DNA of 64,000 bases from NCBI RefSeq assembly GCF_001751245.1, contig NZ_LJGU01000114.1, positions 94,244 through 158,243 of the forward strand. The letters run 5' to 3'. Below the pieces are notes generated by a model. It was not told the DNA's origin. It worked only from the letters and a program-made list of their open reading frames with translations, and did no database searches. Each line of letters starts with the position of its first letter. The first letter of the stretch is position 1. Of this stretch, positions 43,447 through 52,626 are shown piece by piece. This stretch comes from Streptomyces oceani (GTDB lineage: Bacteria; Actinomycetota; Actinomycetes; Streptomycetales; Streptomycetaceae). The translations under genes were made by a program, and so were the position numbers.

Positions 43447-44547
43447 ATGCCCGCGGACGTACGTTTCGGAGTCGTGGGACTGACCCGCGGCCTCAGCTTC
43501 CTACGCCTGTGCGAGGTGGTCGGCGGCGCCCGCGTCACGGCCCTCCACGACACCGACGAGGTACGCGGTCGGGAGGTGGCCGCCGAGGCGGGGGCGACGT
43601 ACGCGCCCAGTATGGCCGAGCTGCTCGACTCGGACATCGACGCGGTCGTGATCGCCTCCCCCGTGCCCTACCACAGCCAGCACGCGGTGCAGGCCCTCGC
43701 GGCCGGCAAGCACGTGCTGAGCGAGGTCATCGCGTGCACGACGCTCGCCGAGGCGCGGGCGCTGGTCGCGGCCGTACGCGCGAGTGACGCGGTCTACATG
43801 CTCGCGGAGAACTACCGCTATCTCGACGAGGTCGAGCTGACCCGACGGATGTACGCCGACGGCCGGTTCGGCGAGGTCTACTACGCCGAGGCGGAGTACC
43901 TGCACGACTGCCGGGACCTCTGGTACGCCGAGGACGGCTCGTTGACCTGGCGAGCCGACGGCCGTATCGGCGTCTACTGCACCCACAGCATCGGCCCGCT
44001 GCTGTACGTCACCGACGACCGGGTCGCCTCCGTGAGCGCGGTCGCGGTGCCCGGCGGGCGGTTCGACCCGGAGGTGTCGGCTCCGGTGATGCACCTGCTC
44101 CAGCTGCGCACCGACGCGGGCCGCACCCTGCGGGTCCGGGTCGACCACACCTCGCCACGGCCGCACCAGATGGCCTACTACGCGCTCCAAGGCACCGCCG
44201 GGGCTTACGAGTCCTGGCGCGGCAACGGCGACCGCGGCAAGGTGTGGCTGGCCGACTCCCACGAGCGCTCCGGATGCTACGACGCCGCGCGATGGCACGA
44301 CCTCGACGACTTCGCCGAGCGCTACGTCCCCGAGCGTCTCGCCGCGCCGTCGGAGGCGGCCGTCAGCGACCACGGGACCAGCGAGTACTGGATGCTGCCG
44401 GAGTTCCTGGCGGCCGTGCGCGGGGAGCGGCCCTCGCCGATCGACGTGTACCGCGGCCTCGACTACACGCTGCCCGGAATCCTGGCTACCGAGTCGGTCG
44501 CGGCGCGGGGAGCGGCGGTCGACGTCCCCGATCCGCGAGGGTGGTGA
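43447..44547 (+). CDS. Gfo/Idh/MocA family oxidoreductase
   Basis: A 366-residue NAD(P)-dependent sugar oxidoreductase. VRFGVVGLTRGLSFLRL starts the Rossmann fold, although the usual GxGxxG is altered to GLTRG. DIDAVVIASPVPYHSQHAVQ and GKHVLSEVIACT give the conserved lysine region (here AGKHVLSE), and the active-site ENYRYL segment follows. The substrate is probably a cyclic sugar oxidised to the lactone or a keto sugar. GGAGAGGAG precedes ATG 43447. It overlaps the next gene by 4 bases. Confidence 0.88.
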   Translation: MPADVRFGVVGLTRGLSFLRLCEVVGGARVTALHDTDEVRGREVAAEAGATYAPSMAELLDSDIDAVVIASPVPYHSQHAVQALAAGKHVLSEVIACTTLAEARALVAAVRASDAVYMLAENYRYLDEVELTRRMYADGRFGEVYYAEAEYLHDCRDLWYAEDGSLTWRADGRIGVYCTHSIGPLLYVTDDRVASVSAVAVPGGRFDPEVSAPVMHLLQLRTDAGRTLRVRVDHTSPRPHQMAYYALQGTAGAYESWRGNGDRGKVWLADSHERSGCYDAARWHDLDDFAERYVPERLAAPSEAAVSDHGTSEYWMLPEFLAAVRGERPSPIDVYRGLDYTLPGILATESVAARGAAVDVPDPRGW

Positions 44548-45428
44548 CCGTGAAGATCTTCGACCTGTCGGGCAGGACGTGTCTGGTCACCGGCGCCGCC
44601 GGCGGCATCGGCGGCGTGCTCGCGCTGGGCCTCGCCGAGGCGGGGGCCGATGTCGTACTGAGCGATCGGCCCGGGTCCGAGCGGTTGGCGACACTGGCCG
44701 AGGAGATCCGCGGCACCGGCCGGCGGGCCACGGTGCGCGAACAGGACCTCTCCCGTCCGGAGGAACTTCTCGGCTTCGTCGACGCGGTGTGGGCGGAGGT
44801 CGGCCGGGTCGACGTGCTCGTCAACTGCGCGGGCGTCGCCCGGCTCAGCCGCTTCAACGAGGTCGATCCGGACGACTGGCACACGACCCTGACGACCAAC
44901 CTCACCGCGCCGTTCCTGCTCAGCAGGCGTACCGCCGAGCACATGATCCACCGAGGGGTGCAGGGGCGTATCGTCATGCTGTCCTCGAAGAACGGCATCG
45001 TCGGCGAGCCGGGCCTGGTCGCGTACAACGCCTCGAAGGCGGGACTGGAGCAGCTCACCCAGTCGCTGGCGCTGGAGCTCGGCGAACACGGCATCACGGT
45101 CAACGCGATCGCGCCGGGCGTCATCGAGACCGGCATCGACGCCGACTTCGAGCTGGAGCGCTCGGCCTTCGAGGCGTACTACCGCGAACACATCCCACTA
45201 CGGCACCGCTTCGGCTCGCCGCGTGAACTCGTCGGCGCGCTGCTGCTGTTGGCCTCGGACGCGGGCTCGTACATCACCGGGCAGAGCGTCGTCGTCGACG
45301 GCGGCGTGCTCGCGAGCCAGTTGCCGCGGATGCAGTTCATGAGGCCCTACGTCAACGCGCTCGAGGCGCGGGACGCGGAGCAGCACGGCGCGGATGGTGC
45401 ACGCGGCGCGGGAGAGGAACGGTCGTGA
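44544..45428 (+). CDS. Short-chain dehydrogenase/reductase
   Basis: A 294-residue SDR. TGAAGGIGGVLA, NCAGVA, the catalytic YNASK and VNAIAPGVIET are all present. The C-terminal tail of about 25 residues beyond the core is charged and unconserved. GTG 44544 overlaps the oxidoreductase stop; a second GTG 6 bases on is an alternative. In this operon it could oxidise a 2-keto-3-deoxy sugar acid or the free sugar. Confidence 0.88.
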   Translation: MTVKIFDLSGRTCLVTGAAGGIGGVLALGLAEAGADVVLSDRPGSERLATLAEEIRGTGRRATVREQDLSRPEELLGFVDAVWAEVGRVDVLVNCAGVARLSRFNEVDPDDWHTTLTTNLTAPFLLSRRTAEHMIHRGVQGRIVMLSSKNGIVGEPGLVAYNASKAGLEQLTQSLALELGEHGITVNAIAPGVIETGIDADFELERSAFEAYYREHIPLRHRFGSPRELVGALLLLASDAGSYITGQSVVVDGGVLASQLPRMQFMRPYVNALEARDAEQHGADGARGAGEERS

Positions 45429-46291
45429 GGGCGGAGCAGGTCACCGCCGTCGAGGCGGAACACGGCGAGGGCCCGGTCTGGTGGCCGGCCTGGGGCGGAC
45501 TGCGGTACGTCGACATGCTCGCCGGGGACGTGCTGACCCTGCGTGAGGACGACGGCTCAGTGTCGCGTACGCACGTCGGCAGGGTGGCGGCGGCGCTGCG
45601 GCCACGCGTCGGTGGCGGCGCGGTGCTCGCGCTGGAGCGTTCGTTCGCACTCGCCTCCCGCGACGACCTCGCGGACGTACGGTCCCTCGGCGAGGTGTGG
45701 GCCGATCCCGCGGTGCGGTTCAACGACGGCGGGTGCGATCCCGACGGGCGCTTCTACTGCGGCTCGATGGCCTACGACGCCACGCCGGGGGCCGCCTCGC
45801 TGTACCGGCTGGCGCCGGGCGCGGAGGAGGGCACGCCCGAGGTCGTGCTGGACGGGGTCACGGTGTCGAACGGGCTCGGCTTCAGCGCCGACGGGAGCCT
45901 CGCGTACTACAACGACACGACGACGGGGCGTACCGACGTCTTCGCCTACGACCGCGGGGCCGGCCTGCGCGCGCGGCGGCCCTTCGCGGTGTTCGAGGAC
46001 GGCGCCGGCCTGCCCGACGGGTTGTGCGTCGACGCGGAGGGCGGCGTGTGGGTGGCGCTGTGGGGCGGTTCGCGGGTGCGCCGGTACGCGCCGGACGGCA
46101 CCCTGGACGGGGTCGTCGACGTCCCGGCCTCGCAGGTGAGCGCGTGTACGTTCGGCGGGCCCGAGCTGGACACGCTCTACGTCACCACGTCCCGTACGGG
46201 CCTGCCGGTCGGCGCGGAGCCGGCCGCCGGGGCGGTGTTCGCGGTACGGCCGGGGGTCAGGGGTCTGCCCGCTCTGCCGTACACCGGCTGA
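45425..46291 (+). CDS. SMP-30/gluconolactonase family lactonase
   Basis: A 288-residue six-bladed beta-propeller. EHGEGPVWWPAWGGLRYVDM, RFNDGGCDPDGRFYCGSM, NGLGFSADGSLAYYNDT and PDGLCVDAEGGVWVALWGG hold the metal ligands (Glu, Asn, Asn, Asp). It opens sugar lactones formed by the upstream dehydrogenases. The GTG start overlaps the SDR stop by 4 bases. A bidirectional hairpin follows. Confidence 0.92.
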   Translation: MRAEQVTAVEAEHGEGPVWWPAWGGLRYVDMLAGDVLTLREDDGSVSRTHVGRVAAALRPRVGGGAVLALERSFALASRDDLADVRSLGEVWADPAVRFNDGGCDPDGRFYCGSMAYDATPGAASLYRLAPGAEEGTPEVVLDGVTVSNGLGFSADGSLAYYNDTTTGRTDVFAYDRGAGLRARRPFAVFEDGAGLPDGLCVDAEGGVWVALWGGSRVRRYAPDGTLDGVVDVPASQVSACTFGGPELDTLYVTTSRTGLPVGAEPAAGAVFAVRPGVRGLPALPYTG

Positions 46292-46304
46292 TCCGCCCCG
46301 CTCC

Positions 46305-46350
46305 ACGGACTGATCCGCCCGGCGGTACACCACCGGGCGGATCAGTCCGT
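46305..46350. terminator. Bidirectional terminator, 18-bp stem
   Basis: ACGGACTGATCCGCCCGG (46305-46322) pairs perfectly with 46333-46350 around a 10-base loop. It lies between the convergent lactonase and alcohol dehydrogenase genes. Confidence 0.88.
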
Positions 46351-46378
46351 ACGCACCGCCGGGCGGGCGTCGGCGCGA

Positions 46379-47398
46379 TCAGGAGAACCGGACGAGGACC
46401 TTGCCCGCGACCCCCAACTCGGCGGCCAGTTCGGTGAACTGCGCGGGCGCCCGCTCGACCGGCACCGTGCGCTCGACCAGGTCCGCGAGCTGCGGCGGCT
46501 CGCCGCCGACCCACCGGGCCGTCTCGGCGAAATCGCGCGCGGTGTAGGTAAAGGCGCCGATCAGCGAGCGCTCGCCGGTGCTGACCGCGAACGCGTCCAA
46601 CTCCAGGCGGGGCGCCGCCATTCCGACGAGCACGACCCGAGCGCCGAGGGCGGTGGCGGCGAAGGCGTCGGCCACCGTCGCGGAGGCTCCGACGGCGTCG
46701 AGTGCGACGCTCGCCGGGCCGTCCAGAAGTTCCGTCACCTGTTCCCCGACCGGGCCCGCGGCGAGGTCGATCACCTCGAAGCCGAGCGCCCGGCACAGGG
46801 CACGCCGCCCCTCGTGCGGCTCGCTGACGACCACGCGGGCGGCCCCCAACCGCTGGGCCGCGAGCGCGACGGCCTGCCCGATGGGGCCACCACCCAGCAC
46901 GAGCACCCGGTCGTCCGGGCCGACGGAGCCGCGCCGCGCGCCGTGGTACCCGACCGCGAGCGGCTCGATGAGCGCGCCGTACTCCTCCGGCATGGTGGCG
47001 GGCAGCGTGATGACGTTCGCGGCGGGGGCGACGACGTACTCCGCGAAGCTCGCCGTCCGCGTCGGATCGACACCGATGACGCGCTTGGTGGCGCAGTACT
47101 GCTCGGTGCCCGCCTCGCACGCCCCGCACGTGCCGCAGCCGACCACCGGGTTGAGGGTCGCGAGGGCCCCGAGCGGGAGGTCGACGCCGTCGCCCACGGA
47201 CTCGACCACCCCGACCGTCTCGTGGCCCATCACCTGCCCTGGTACGCGCCGCCCGTTGGTGCCGGTGAAGCCGTGCAGGTCGGAGCCGCAGATGCCGGTC
47301 AGTCGGACGCGCAGCCGTATCTCTCCGGGTCCGGGGGTCGGCGTATCGACGTCCTCGACCGCCATGGTGCCGAACTCCTTCAGGACAACGGCCTTCAT
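46379..47398 (-). CDS. Zinc-dependent alcohol (sugar/polyol) dehydrogenase
   Basis: A 339-residue medium-chain dehydrogenase. GICGSDLHGF and GHETVGVVESVG carry the catalytic zinc ligands, CGTCGACEAGTEQYC the structural zinc cysteines, and LVLGGGPIGQAVALAAQRLG the NAD-binding loop. It resembles threonine/sorbitol/galactonate-type dehydrogenases. It is coupled by ATGA overlap to the DapA-type gene, and both lie in a transcript under the 48.3-kb IclR-type sites. Confidence 0.9.
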   Translation of the reverse strand: MKAVVLKEFGTMAVEDVDTPTPGPGEIRLRVRLTGICGSDLHGFTGTNGRRVPGQVMGHETVGVVESVGDGVDLPLGALATLNPVVGCGTCGACEAGTEQYCATKRVIGVDPTRTASFAEYVVAPAANVITLPATMPEEYGALIEPLAVGYHGARRGSVGPDDRVLVLGGGPIGQAVALAAQRLGAARVVVSEPHEGRRALCRALGFEVIDLAAGPVGEQVTELLDGPASVALDAVGASATVADAFAATALGARVVLVGMAAPRLELDAFAVSTGERSLIGAFTYTARDFAETARWVGGEPPQLADLVERTVPVERAPAQFTELAAELGVAGKVLVRFS

Positions 47399-48321
47399 GC
47401 CCTCACCACCCCACTCAGTCGGTCGAACAGTTCGTCGAGTCGCCGCCGGGTCTCCTCGTCGAGGGTGAAGCCGAGCGGTTCGCGTACGCGTGACGACGGC
47501 AGGACGCCCTGGCGTACGAGGAAGTGCTTCTCGAACGCGACGTACGAGCCGAGCGACGTCACCAGGGACATGAGCGGGCTCAGCGCCTCGTCGATCGCCC
47601 GGGCCCGGGCGTGGTCGCCCGCCTCGAGCGCGTCCCACAGGGCGCGGATCGCCCAGACCAGGTCGGGGCCCGGCATGGTGCCGACGACGCCCCGCGCGTG
47701 GCTGTCGACGAGTGCCGCTCCCCCGCTGCCCTCGAAGACCCGCGCCCGTCCGTCCGTCGCGTCGCGCAGCATGCTCAGGCGCGGCCCGATCGGGATCGCC
47801 TCGGGCTTGAAGCGCACGCGCTCCGCGCCGTACTCACGCAGCAGCCGTGCCTGCAGGTCCAGGGACAGCGGTTCGCCGACGTATCCGCTGGCGTCCTGGA
47901 CGATCAGCGGCACCGAGGTCGCGTCGGCGAGCGCGCGGAAGTACGTCCCCGCCTCCTCGGCGCCGCACGCCACGGTCAGCGGCGGGATCGCCATCAGGGC
48001 GCTCGCGCCGTCGGCCTCGGCGCGACGGGCGAGGCGCAACGCGACGTGCGTGCTCTCCGCGCCGACGCTCAGCACGACGGGCCCGCGCCCGGCGACATGG
48101 GAGCACACCAACTCGCCGAGTGCTTCTTGTTCGTCGGTCGCGAGCCGCAGGATCTCCGAGACCATGGCGACGACGACGCCGTCGGCGCCGGAGTCGAGGA
48201 CCCAGTCGACCTCCGCGCGCAACGCGCCTTCGTCGATCGTCCGCTCCTGGGTGAAGGGAGTGGCCAGGACGGGAAGGACACCCCGAAGGTCGGGCACGGC
48301 AGTGGAAGACACCGAAGCCAC
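47395..48321 (-). CDS. DapA/KDG aldolase family lyase
   Basis: A 308-residue class I aldolase-type TIM barrel. The N-terminus GVLPVLATPFTQERTIDEGA is typical, VRFKPEAIPIGP has the Schiff-base lysine and QDASGYVGEP the region of the catalytic tyrosine. Members cleave 2-keto-3-deoxy sugar acids to pyruvate and an aldehyde, or dehydrate keto-deoxy-aldarates. The GTG at 48321 has only a weak AAAGAA before it. Two IclR-type sites lie 20-55 bases upstream. Confidence 0.88.
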   Translation of the reverse strand: MASVSSTAVPDLRGVLPVLATPFTQERTIDEGALRAEVDWVLDSGADGVVVAMVSEILRLATDEQEALGELVCSHVAGRGPVVLSVGAESTHVALRLARRAEADGASALMAIPPLTVACGAEEAGTYFRALADATSVPLIVQDASGYVGEPLSLDLQARLLREYGAERVRFKPEAIPIGPRLSMLRDATDGRARVFEGSGGAALVDSHARGVVGTMPGPDLVWAIRALWDALEAGDHARARAIDEALSPLMSLVTSLGSYVAFEKHFLVRQGVLPSSRVREPLGFTLDEETRRRLDELFDRLSGVVRA

Positions 48322-48340
48322 CGTTCTTTGTGTGCGAATG

Positions 48341-48376
48341 TTCTGTAATGCCGAACTCTATTTCGTAGAACCGAAC
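48341..48376. promoter_or_regulatory. Tandem IclR-type operators before the aldolase gene
   Basis: TTCTGTAATGCCGAAC (48341-48356) and the weaker TTTCGTAGAACCGAAC (48361-48376) have centres exactly 20 bp apart, the same spacing as the pair before the symporter gene. Both end in CCGAAC. The leftward aldolase start is 20 bases from the first. Confidence 0.72.
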
Positions 48377-48414
48377 CATAGTGACTGGCGGCCGTTGCGG
48401 TCAAGCGACCCGGA

Positions 48415-48463
48415 TTGACCTCGACGGACGGGGTCAAGCAAACTTTGTTCGGTGATGACGAAC
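48415..48463 (+). promoter_or_regulatory. IclR gene promoter with operator over the start codon
   Basis: TTGACC (48415-48420) and CAAACT (48439-48444) are 18 bases apart, which puts the transcription start at about 48451, directly at the GTG/ATG start codons. TTCGGTGATGACGAAC (48448-48463) covers this point. No ribosome binding site is seen, so a leaderless, self-repressed transcript is likely. Confidence 0.68.
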
Positions 48464-49237
48464 GGAATCGATGAGCGCTACCACGTCCGCAGCGTCAGTC
48501 GCGCGGCCCTGATCCTGGAGCATCTCGCGGCGGCGACCGACGGGTTGACCGTGACGGAGGTCGCGCGGATCGCCGGCGGCTCCAAGAGCTCGACCTTCTC
48601 GACCCTGCAGACGCTCGAGTCGCACGGACTGGTCTCCTCGGAGGGCGAGGGCACGCAGCGGCGGTACTTCCTCGGCCTCACGCTCGCGCGCTACGGCGAG
48701 CTCGCCGTGAGCCGGGTGTCGATCCGCGACATCGCGCTGCCCGAGCTGCGCGCGCTCACCGACGAGACCCAGATGTCCTCCCGGGTGGCCAAGCCCGAGC
48801 AGGGGCACGCCGTGATCGTCGGACGGGTGGACGCGCCCGGCTCCGTCCGCTTCGACCTCCACATGGGCCAGCGGGAGTTGCCGCACTGCAGCGGCCTCGG
48901 CAAGGCCGTCACCGCGGAACTCGACGACGACGCCGTACGCCGACTGCTCGACTCGGTCGGCATGCCCGCGCGCACCCGGAAGACCGTGACGGACCCGGAG
49001 CGGCTGCTCGCCCAGCTGGCCGACGTACGCCGGCGGGGGTACGCGGTCGACGACGAGGAGGACGCCGACGGCGTCTACTGCGTCGGCGCCGTCGCCCGCA
49101 ACCACCGCGGAGAGTGCGCGGGCGCGATCAGCGTGACCGGCCTGAAGCTGGACGTCACCGAGGAGCGCATCCACGAACTGGGCGAGCTGGTGCGCGAGTG
49201 CGCGCATCGCATCTCCGCGCGCCTTGGTTGGAGCTAG
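48455..49237 (+). CDS. IclR-family regulator of the second sugar locus
   Basis: A 260-residue IclR protein. VSRAALILEHLAAATDGLTV and VARIAGGSKSSTFSTLQTLE form the winged helix; the effector domain contains LPHCSGLGKAVTAELDDDAV and GYAVDDEEDADGVYCVGAVA. An in-frame GTG lies 3 bases earlier at 48452. Neither start has a Shine-Dalgarno sequence. It sits centrally among the genes whose promoters carry the shared TTCGGTGATGCCGAAC-like palindrome, including its own, making it their probable regulator. Confidence 0.9.
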   Translation: MTNGIDERYHVRSVSRAALILEHLAAATDGLTVTEVARIAGGSKSSTFSTLQTLESHGLVSSEGEGTQRRYFLGLTLARYGELAVSRVSIRDIALPELRALTDETQMSSRVAKPEQGHAVIVGRVDAPGSVRFDLHMGQRELPHCSGLGKAVTAELDDDAVRRLLDSVGMPARTRKTVTDPERLLAQLADVRRRGYAVDDEEDADGVYCVGAVARNHRGECAGAISVTGLKLDVTEERIHELGELVRECAHRISARLGWS

Positions 49238-49266
49238 GCCAGCCGGTACCGTACTGGAAAACACTG

Positions 49267-49282
49267 TTCTCTGATACGGAAC
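49267..49282. promoter_or_regulatory. IclR-type operator before the amidohydrolase gene
   Basis: TTCTCTGATACGGAAC (49267-49282) matches the palindrome of the other sites in most positions and lies 5 bases before the ATG. A much weaker relative (TACCGTACTGGAAAAC) is exactly 20 bp upstream. Confidence 0.68.
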
Positions 49283-49287
49283 GAAAC

Positions 49288-50136
49288 ATGATCGTCGATG
49301 TCCACAGCCATCTCTTCGGCTGCCCCGACCATCTCGGTCCCGACTTCCTCGCCCAGGCCGGCCGCGCCCGCTCGGACGAGGTCGACCTCACGGTGCGCTG
49401 GCAGGAGTACGCGGCCTCGGCACCGTCCGACTCCCGGACCATCGTCTTCGGCGGCAAGGCACGCCTGTCCGACCTGTGGGTCGACGACGAGTCCGTCGCG
49501 GCGTACGTCGCCGAGCACCCGGACCGCCTCGTCGGCTTCATGGCGCTCGACCCCACCCAGCCCGGCTGGCAGGACGAGATGCGCCACGGCCACCGCGCCC
49601 TGGCGCTGCGCGGCATCAAGCTGATGCCGATGTACGCGGGCTTCGACCCGGGCGACGAGCGCCTCGACCCGCTGTGGACGTACGCCAGCGACCACGGGCT
49701 GCCCGTGCTCATGCACACCGGCACGACCTTCGTCTCGCAGGCCCCGCTGGAGTACGCGCGACCGGTCCTCGCCGACCGGGTCGCGCGACGCTTCCCCGAA
49801 CAGCGGCTCATCCTGGCGCACCTGGGTCATCCGTACGAGGGCGAGTGCATCGCGGTGATCCGCAAACACCAGCACGTCTACGCGGACGTGAGCGCCCTGC
49901 ACTACCGCCCGTACCAGCTGTGGCGGGCGTTGATGCTGGTGCAGGAGTACGGCGTGTGGGACAAGCTGCTGTTCGGCAGCGACTATCCGTTCACCACCGT
50001 CGACGACTCGGTCGCCGGGCTGCGCGCGGTGGCGCGCATCCCCAGTCCGGCCGGCCTGCACGGCATCGACGAGGCGCGGTTGGAGTCGATGATCAGCCGC
50101 GACTCGCTCGCCCTGCTGGGCCTGAACGACGGCTGA
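49288..50136 (+). CDS. Amidohydrolase-2 family metal-dependent hydrolase
   Basis: A 282-residue TIM-barrel hydrolase. MIVDVHSHLFG has the metal-binding histidines, LPVLMHTGTTFVSQAPL and LILAHLGHPYEGECI the following ligands, and LFGSDYPFTTVDDS the aspartate. Related enzymes act as lactonases (for example on sugar or muconate lactones) or decarboxylases. The ATG is set at the conserved N-terminus; only GGAACGAA precedes it. Its IclR-type operator ties it to the sugar locus, where a second lactonase role is plausible. Confidence 0.85.
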   Translation: MIVDVHSHLFGCPDHLGPDFLAQAGRARSDEVDLTVRWQEYAASAPSDSRTIVFGGKARLSDLWVDDESVAAYVAEHPDRLVGFMALDPTQPGWQDEMRHGHRALALRGIKLMPMYAGFDPGDERLDPLWTYASDHGLPVLMHTGTTFVSQAPLEYARPVLADRVARRFPEQRLILAHLGHPYEGECIAVIRKHQHVYADVSALHYRPYQLWRALMLVQEYGVWDKLLFGSDYPFTTVDDSVAGLRAVARIPSPAGLHGIDEARLESMISRDSLALLGLNDG

Positions 50137-50445
50137 CCCCGCGCGCCCTGACAGGTACGGCCGTCGGGCACCACCAAGTGCGCCCGTACCGCGTTTCGGT
50201 GGCGCGGGTCGGCGCCGCGGTTCGGTCCACCACCCCGCGAACAGCCCGCCTACGCACACCACGCTCTCCGACGGCGGCCGCCGACCAGTCGAACTCCCCC
50301 TCGCCGTCCGGCCGTTCGCACCGAGGGCAAGCCCCTTGCGACTCAGCGGGGCGGCCGTGCCGCCTTGGCCTCACCAGGCGCGGGACCTCGCCGGCCGGAG
50401 GGGAGCCGGCGGAGTCCCGAGGGGGAGGTTGAAAGCCCCGCATGC
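50137..50445. other. Intergenic region, no gene recognised
   Basis: About 310 bases between the amidohydrolase stop and the iron box. Open frames here lack conserved features. It should hold the upstream part of the siderophore operon promoter. Confidence 0.5.
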
Positions 50446-50464
50446 CTAGCTTAGGCTTACCTAA
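50446..50464. promoter_or_regulatory. Iron box (DmdR/DtxR-type operator)
   Basis: CTAGCTTAGGCTTACCTAA matches 16 of 19 positions of the actinobacterial iron box TTAGGTTAGGCTCACCTAA. It is 50 bases upstream of the siderophore-binding lipoprotein start, so the operon should be repressed by iron-loaded DmdR. Confidence 0.85.
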
Positions 50465-50513
50465 GTTTACTCTCCGGGGCTTCCGCCCGCCGTACCAACG
50501 ATGAGGAACGTCC

Positions 50514-51560
50514 ATGTCTCCCTGGCTCACCCGCGCGCGCCGAAAGGCTGTCGCCACCTCAGCGGCCGCGCTCACGCTCGCACTCGTCGTCGGCGGCTGC
50601 GGCTCCTCCGGTGACCAGGACACCTCAGACTCCTCGGACAAGAGCGGGGACGCCTTCCCGGTCACCCTCAACAGCTCCCTCGGATCGGCCAAGATCGAAG
50701 AGGAGCCCAAGCGCGTCGTCACGCTCGGCCAGGGCTCGGCGGAGACCTCCATCGCGCTCGGGACCACGCCCGTGGGCGTGGAGGAGTACAAGTGGGGCAG
50801 TGACAAGACCGGTCATCTGCCGTGGGTCCACGAGGCGGTGAAGAAGAAGGGCGACAAGCTGCCCAAGCAGTTCCAGGGCGGCGAGAACCTGGACGTCGAG
50901 GAGATCCTCAAGCTGGAGCCGGACGTCATCCTGGCTCCCTGGTCCGGCATCACCCAGAAGCAGTTCGACGTCCTGAACGACATCGCGCCCACCGTCGCCT
51001 ACCCGGGAGAGGCCTGGAGCACCGACTGGGACGAGCAGATCGACCTGATCGGCAAGGCCCTCGGCAAGACGAAGCAGGCGGACGGCCTGAAGACGGACAT
51101 CGAGCGGCAGTTCGCGAAGGCGGCCGAGAAGCACCCGGAGTACGCGGACGTCTCGTTCTCGTACATCTACAACGACGGCCCCGGAACCCTCGGCGTCTTC
51201 AAGCCCACCGAACAGCGCGCCGAGATGGTCTCCTCACTCGGTCTCAAGGTCGACCCCGTCGTGAAGGAATTCGAGGAGACCAAGGGCACGGACTCGGCCC
51301 TGATCGGCCTGGAGAACGCCCACAAGCTCAAGGACAGCGACCTGATCTTCACCTTCTACAGCGACGAGAAGAACCGCGAGGAGATCGAGAAGCAGCCGCT
51401 GTACGCGAAGATTCCGGCCATCGAGAAGGGCGCTGTCGTCGCGAGTGACGACAACTCCTTCGTCACGGCGTCCTCCCAGATCAACCCGCTGACCGTGCCC
51501 TGGGTGATCGACCGCTACACGCCGATGATCGACAAGGCCCTCGAGAAGCTCGACAAGTGA
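50514..51560 (+). CDS. Iron-siderophore ABC transporter binding lipoprotein
   Basis: A 348-residue class III binding protein. The signal ends in a lipobox (LVVGGCGSS). PKRVVTLGQGSAETSIALGT, LDVEEILKLEPDVILAP and the DDNSFVTASSQINPLTVPWV C-terminus are typical of FecB/FepB-like receptors for ferric siderophores. GAGGAA lies upstream of the ATG. It leads an operon with two FecCD permeases and is under an iron box. No ATPase gene follows. Confidence 0.93.
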   Translation: MSPWLTRARRKAVATSAAALTLALVVGGCGSSGDQDTSDSSDKSGDAFPVTLNSSLGSAKIEEEPKRVVTLGQGSAETSIALGTTPVGVEEYKWGSDKTGHLPWVHEAVKKKGDKLPKQFQGGENLDVEEILKLEPDVILAPWSGITQKQFDVLNDIAPTVAYPGEAWSTDWDEQIDLIGKALGKTKQADGLKTDIERQFAKAAEKHPEYADVSFSYIYNDGPGTLGVFKPTEQRAEMVSSLGLKVDPVVKEFEETKGTDSALIGLENAHKLKDSDLIFTFYSDEKNREEIEKQPLYAKIPAIEKGAVVASDDNSFVTASSQINPLTVPWVIDRYTPMIDKALEKLDK

Positions 51561-51579
51561 GGCACGCCGGAACCACTTC

Positions 51580-52626
51580 ATGACCACCGTCACCTCGACG
51601 CACACCCCGTCGGGCGGCGCGCGCACCTCACGTGGTGCGCGCGCCGCCCGACGGGCGCTCGTCCTCGCCGGAGGACTCGTCGTCCTCCTGCTCGCCTGCG
51701 CGGCGAGCCTCGTGTACGGCAGCAGCCACACCACGTTCGGCGACGTCGTCGACGTCCTTCGCGGCACCGCTGACAGCAACGTCACCACCATCGTGGAGAG
51801 CCGCTACCCCAGGACGGCGATCGGTGTCCTCGCCGGACTCTGCCTCGCCGTGGCGGGCTCCCTCATGCAGGGCGTCACCCGCAACCCGCTGGCCGAGCCC
51901 GGCCTGTTGGGCATCAACGCCGGCGCGTCCGCGAGCGTCGTCACCGCCACCGCGTTCCTGGGCGCCTCCGGCAGCACCGCCACCATGTGGTGGGCGCTGC
52001 CCGGCGCCCTCCTCGCCGGCGTCCTGGTGCACGCGCTCGGCTCGGCGGGGACCAGTACCAACCTCGTCCGACTGGTCCTCGCGGGCGCGGTGCTGTCCGC
52101 CGTACTGACCGCGTACGTCCAGGCCGTGACACTGAGCAAGCCACAGGTCTTCGACAGCTACCGCTACTGGGTCGTCGGCGCCCTCAGCGGGCGGGACTTC
52201 GACGTGTTCTTCTCGGTCCTGCCGTTCGCCGTCGGCGGTTTCCTCCTCGCCGTGCTCCTCGGCCCCAGCCTCAACGCGCTGGCACTCGGCAACGACACGG
52301 CCAGCGCCCTCGGTTCGCGCCCCGGGCTGGTGCGCGGCGCCGGACTCGTCTCCGCCACCCTCCTCAGCGCCGCCGCGACCGCCGCCGTCGGCCCGGTCGC
52401 CTTCGTCGGCCTCGCCGTACCGCACGTGGTACGCGCGCTGATCGGCGTGGACTTCCGGCTGCAGATCGTCTTCTCCGCCATCGCCGGCCCGGCCCTGCTG
52501 CTTCTCGCGGACGTCGTGGGCCGGATCGTACTGCGCCCGCAGGAACTCATGGTCGGCGTCGTCACCGCGTTCATCGGCGCGCCCGCACTGCTCTACGCGG
52601 TACGCAGGATGAAGGGTGCCTCTTGA
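51580..52626 (+). CDS. FecCD-family iron-siderophore permease
   Basis: A 348-residue membrane protein with about nine hydrophobic segments. SRYPRTAIGVLAGLCLAVAG, MQGVTRNPLAEPGLLGINAG and VGPVAFVGLAVPHVVRALIG are the FecCD signatures, the last being the ATPase contact. It forms the channel with the next gene, whose TTG start overlaps its stop. It starts 19 bases after the binding protein. Confidence 0.94.
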   Translation: MTTVTSTHTPSGGARTSRGARAARRALVLAGGLVVLLLACAASLVYGSSHTTFGDVVDVLRGTADSNVTTIVESRYPRTAIGVLAGLCLAVAGSLMQGVTRNPLAEPGLLGINAGASASVVTATAFLGASGSTATMWWALPGALLAGVLVHALGSAGTSTNLVRLVLAGAVLSAVLTAYVQAVTLSKPQVFDSYRYWVVGALSGRDFDVFFSVLPFAVGGFLLAVLLGPSLNALALGNDTASALGSRPGLVRGAGLVSATLLSAAATAAVGPVAFVGLAVPHVVRALIGVDFRLQIVFSAIAGPALLLLADVVGRIVLRPQELMVGVVTAFIGAPALLYAVRRMKGAS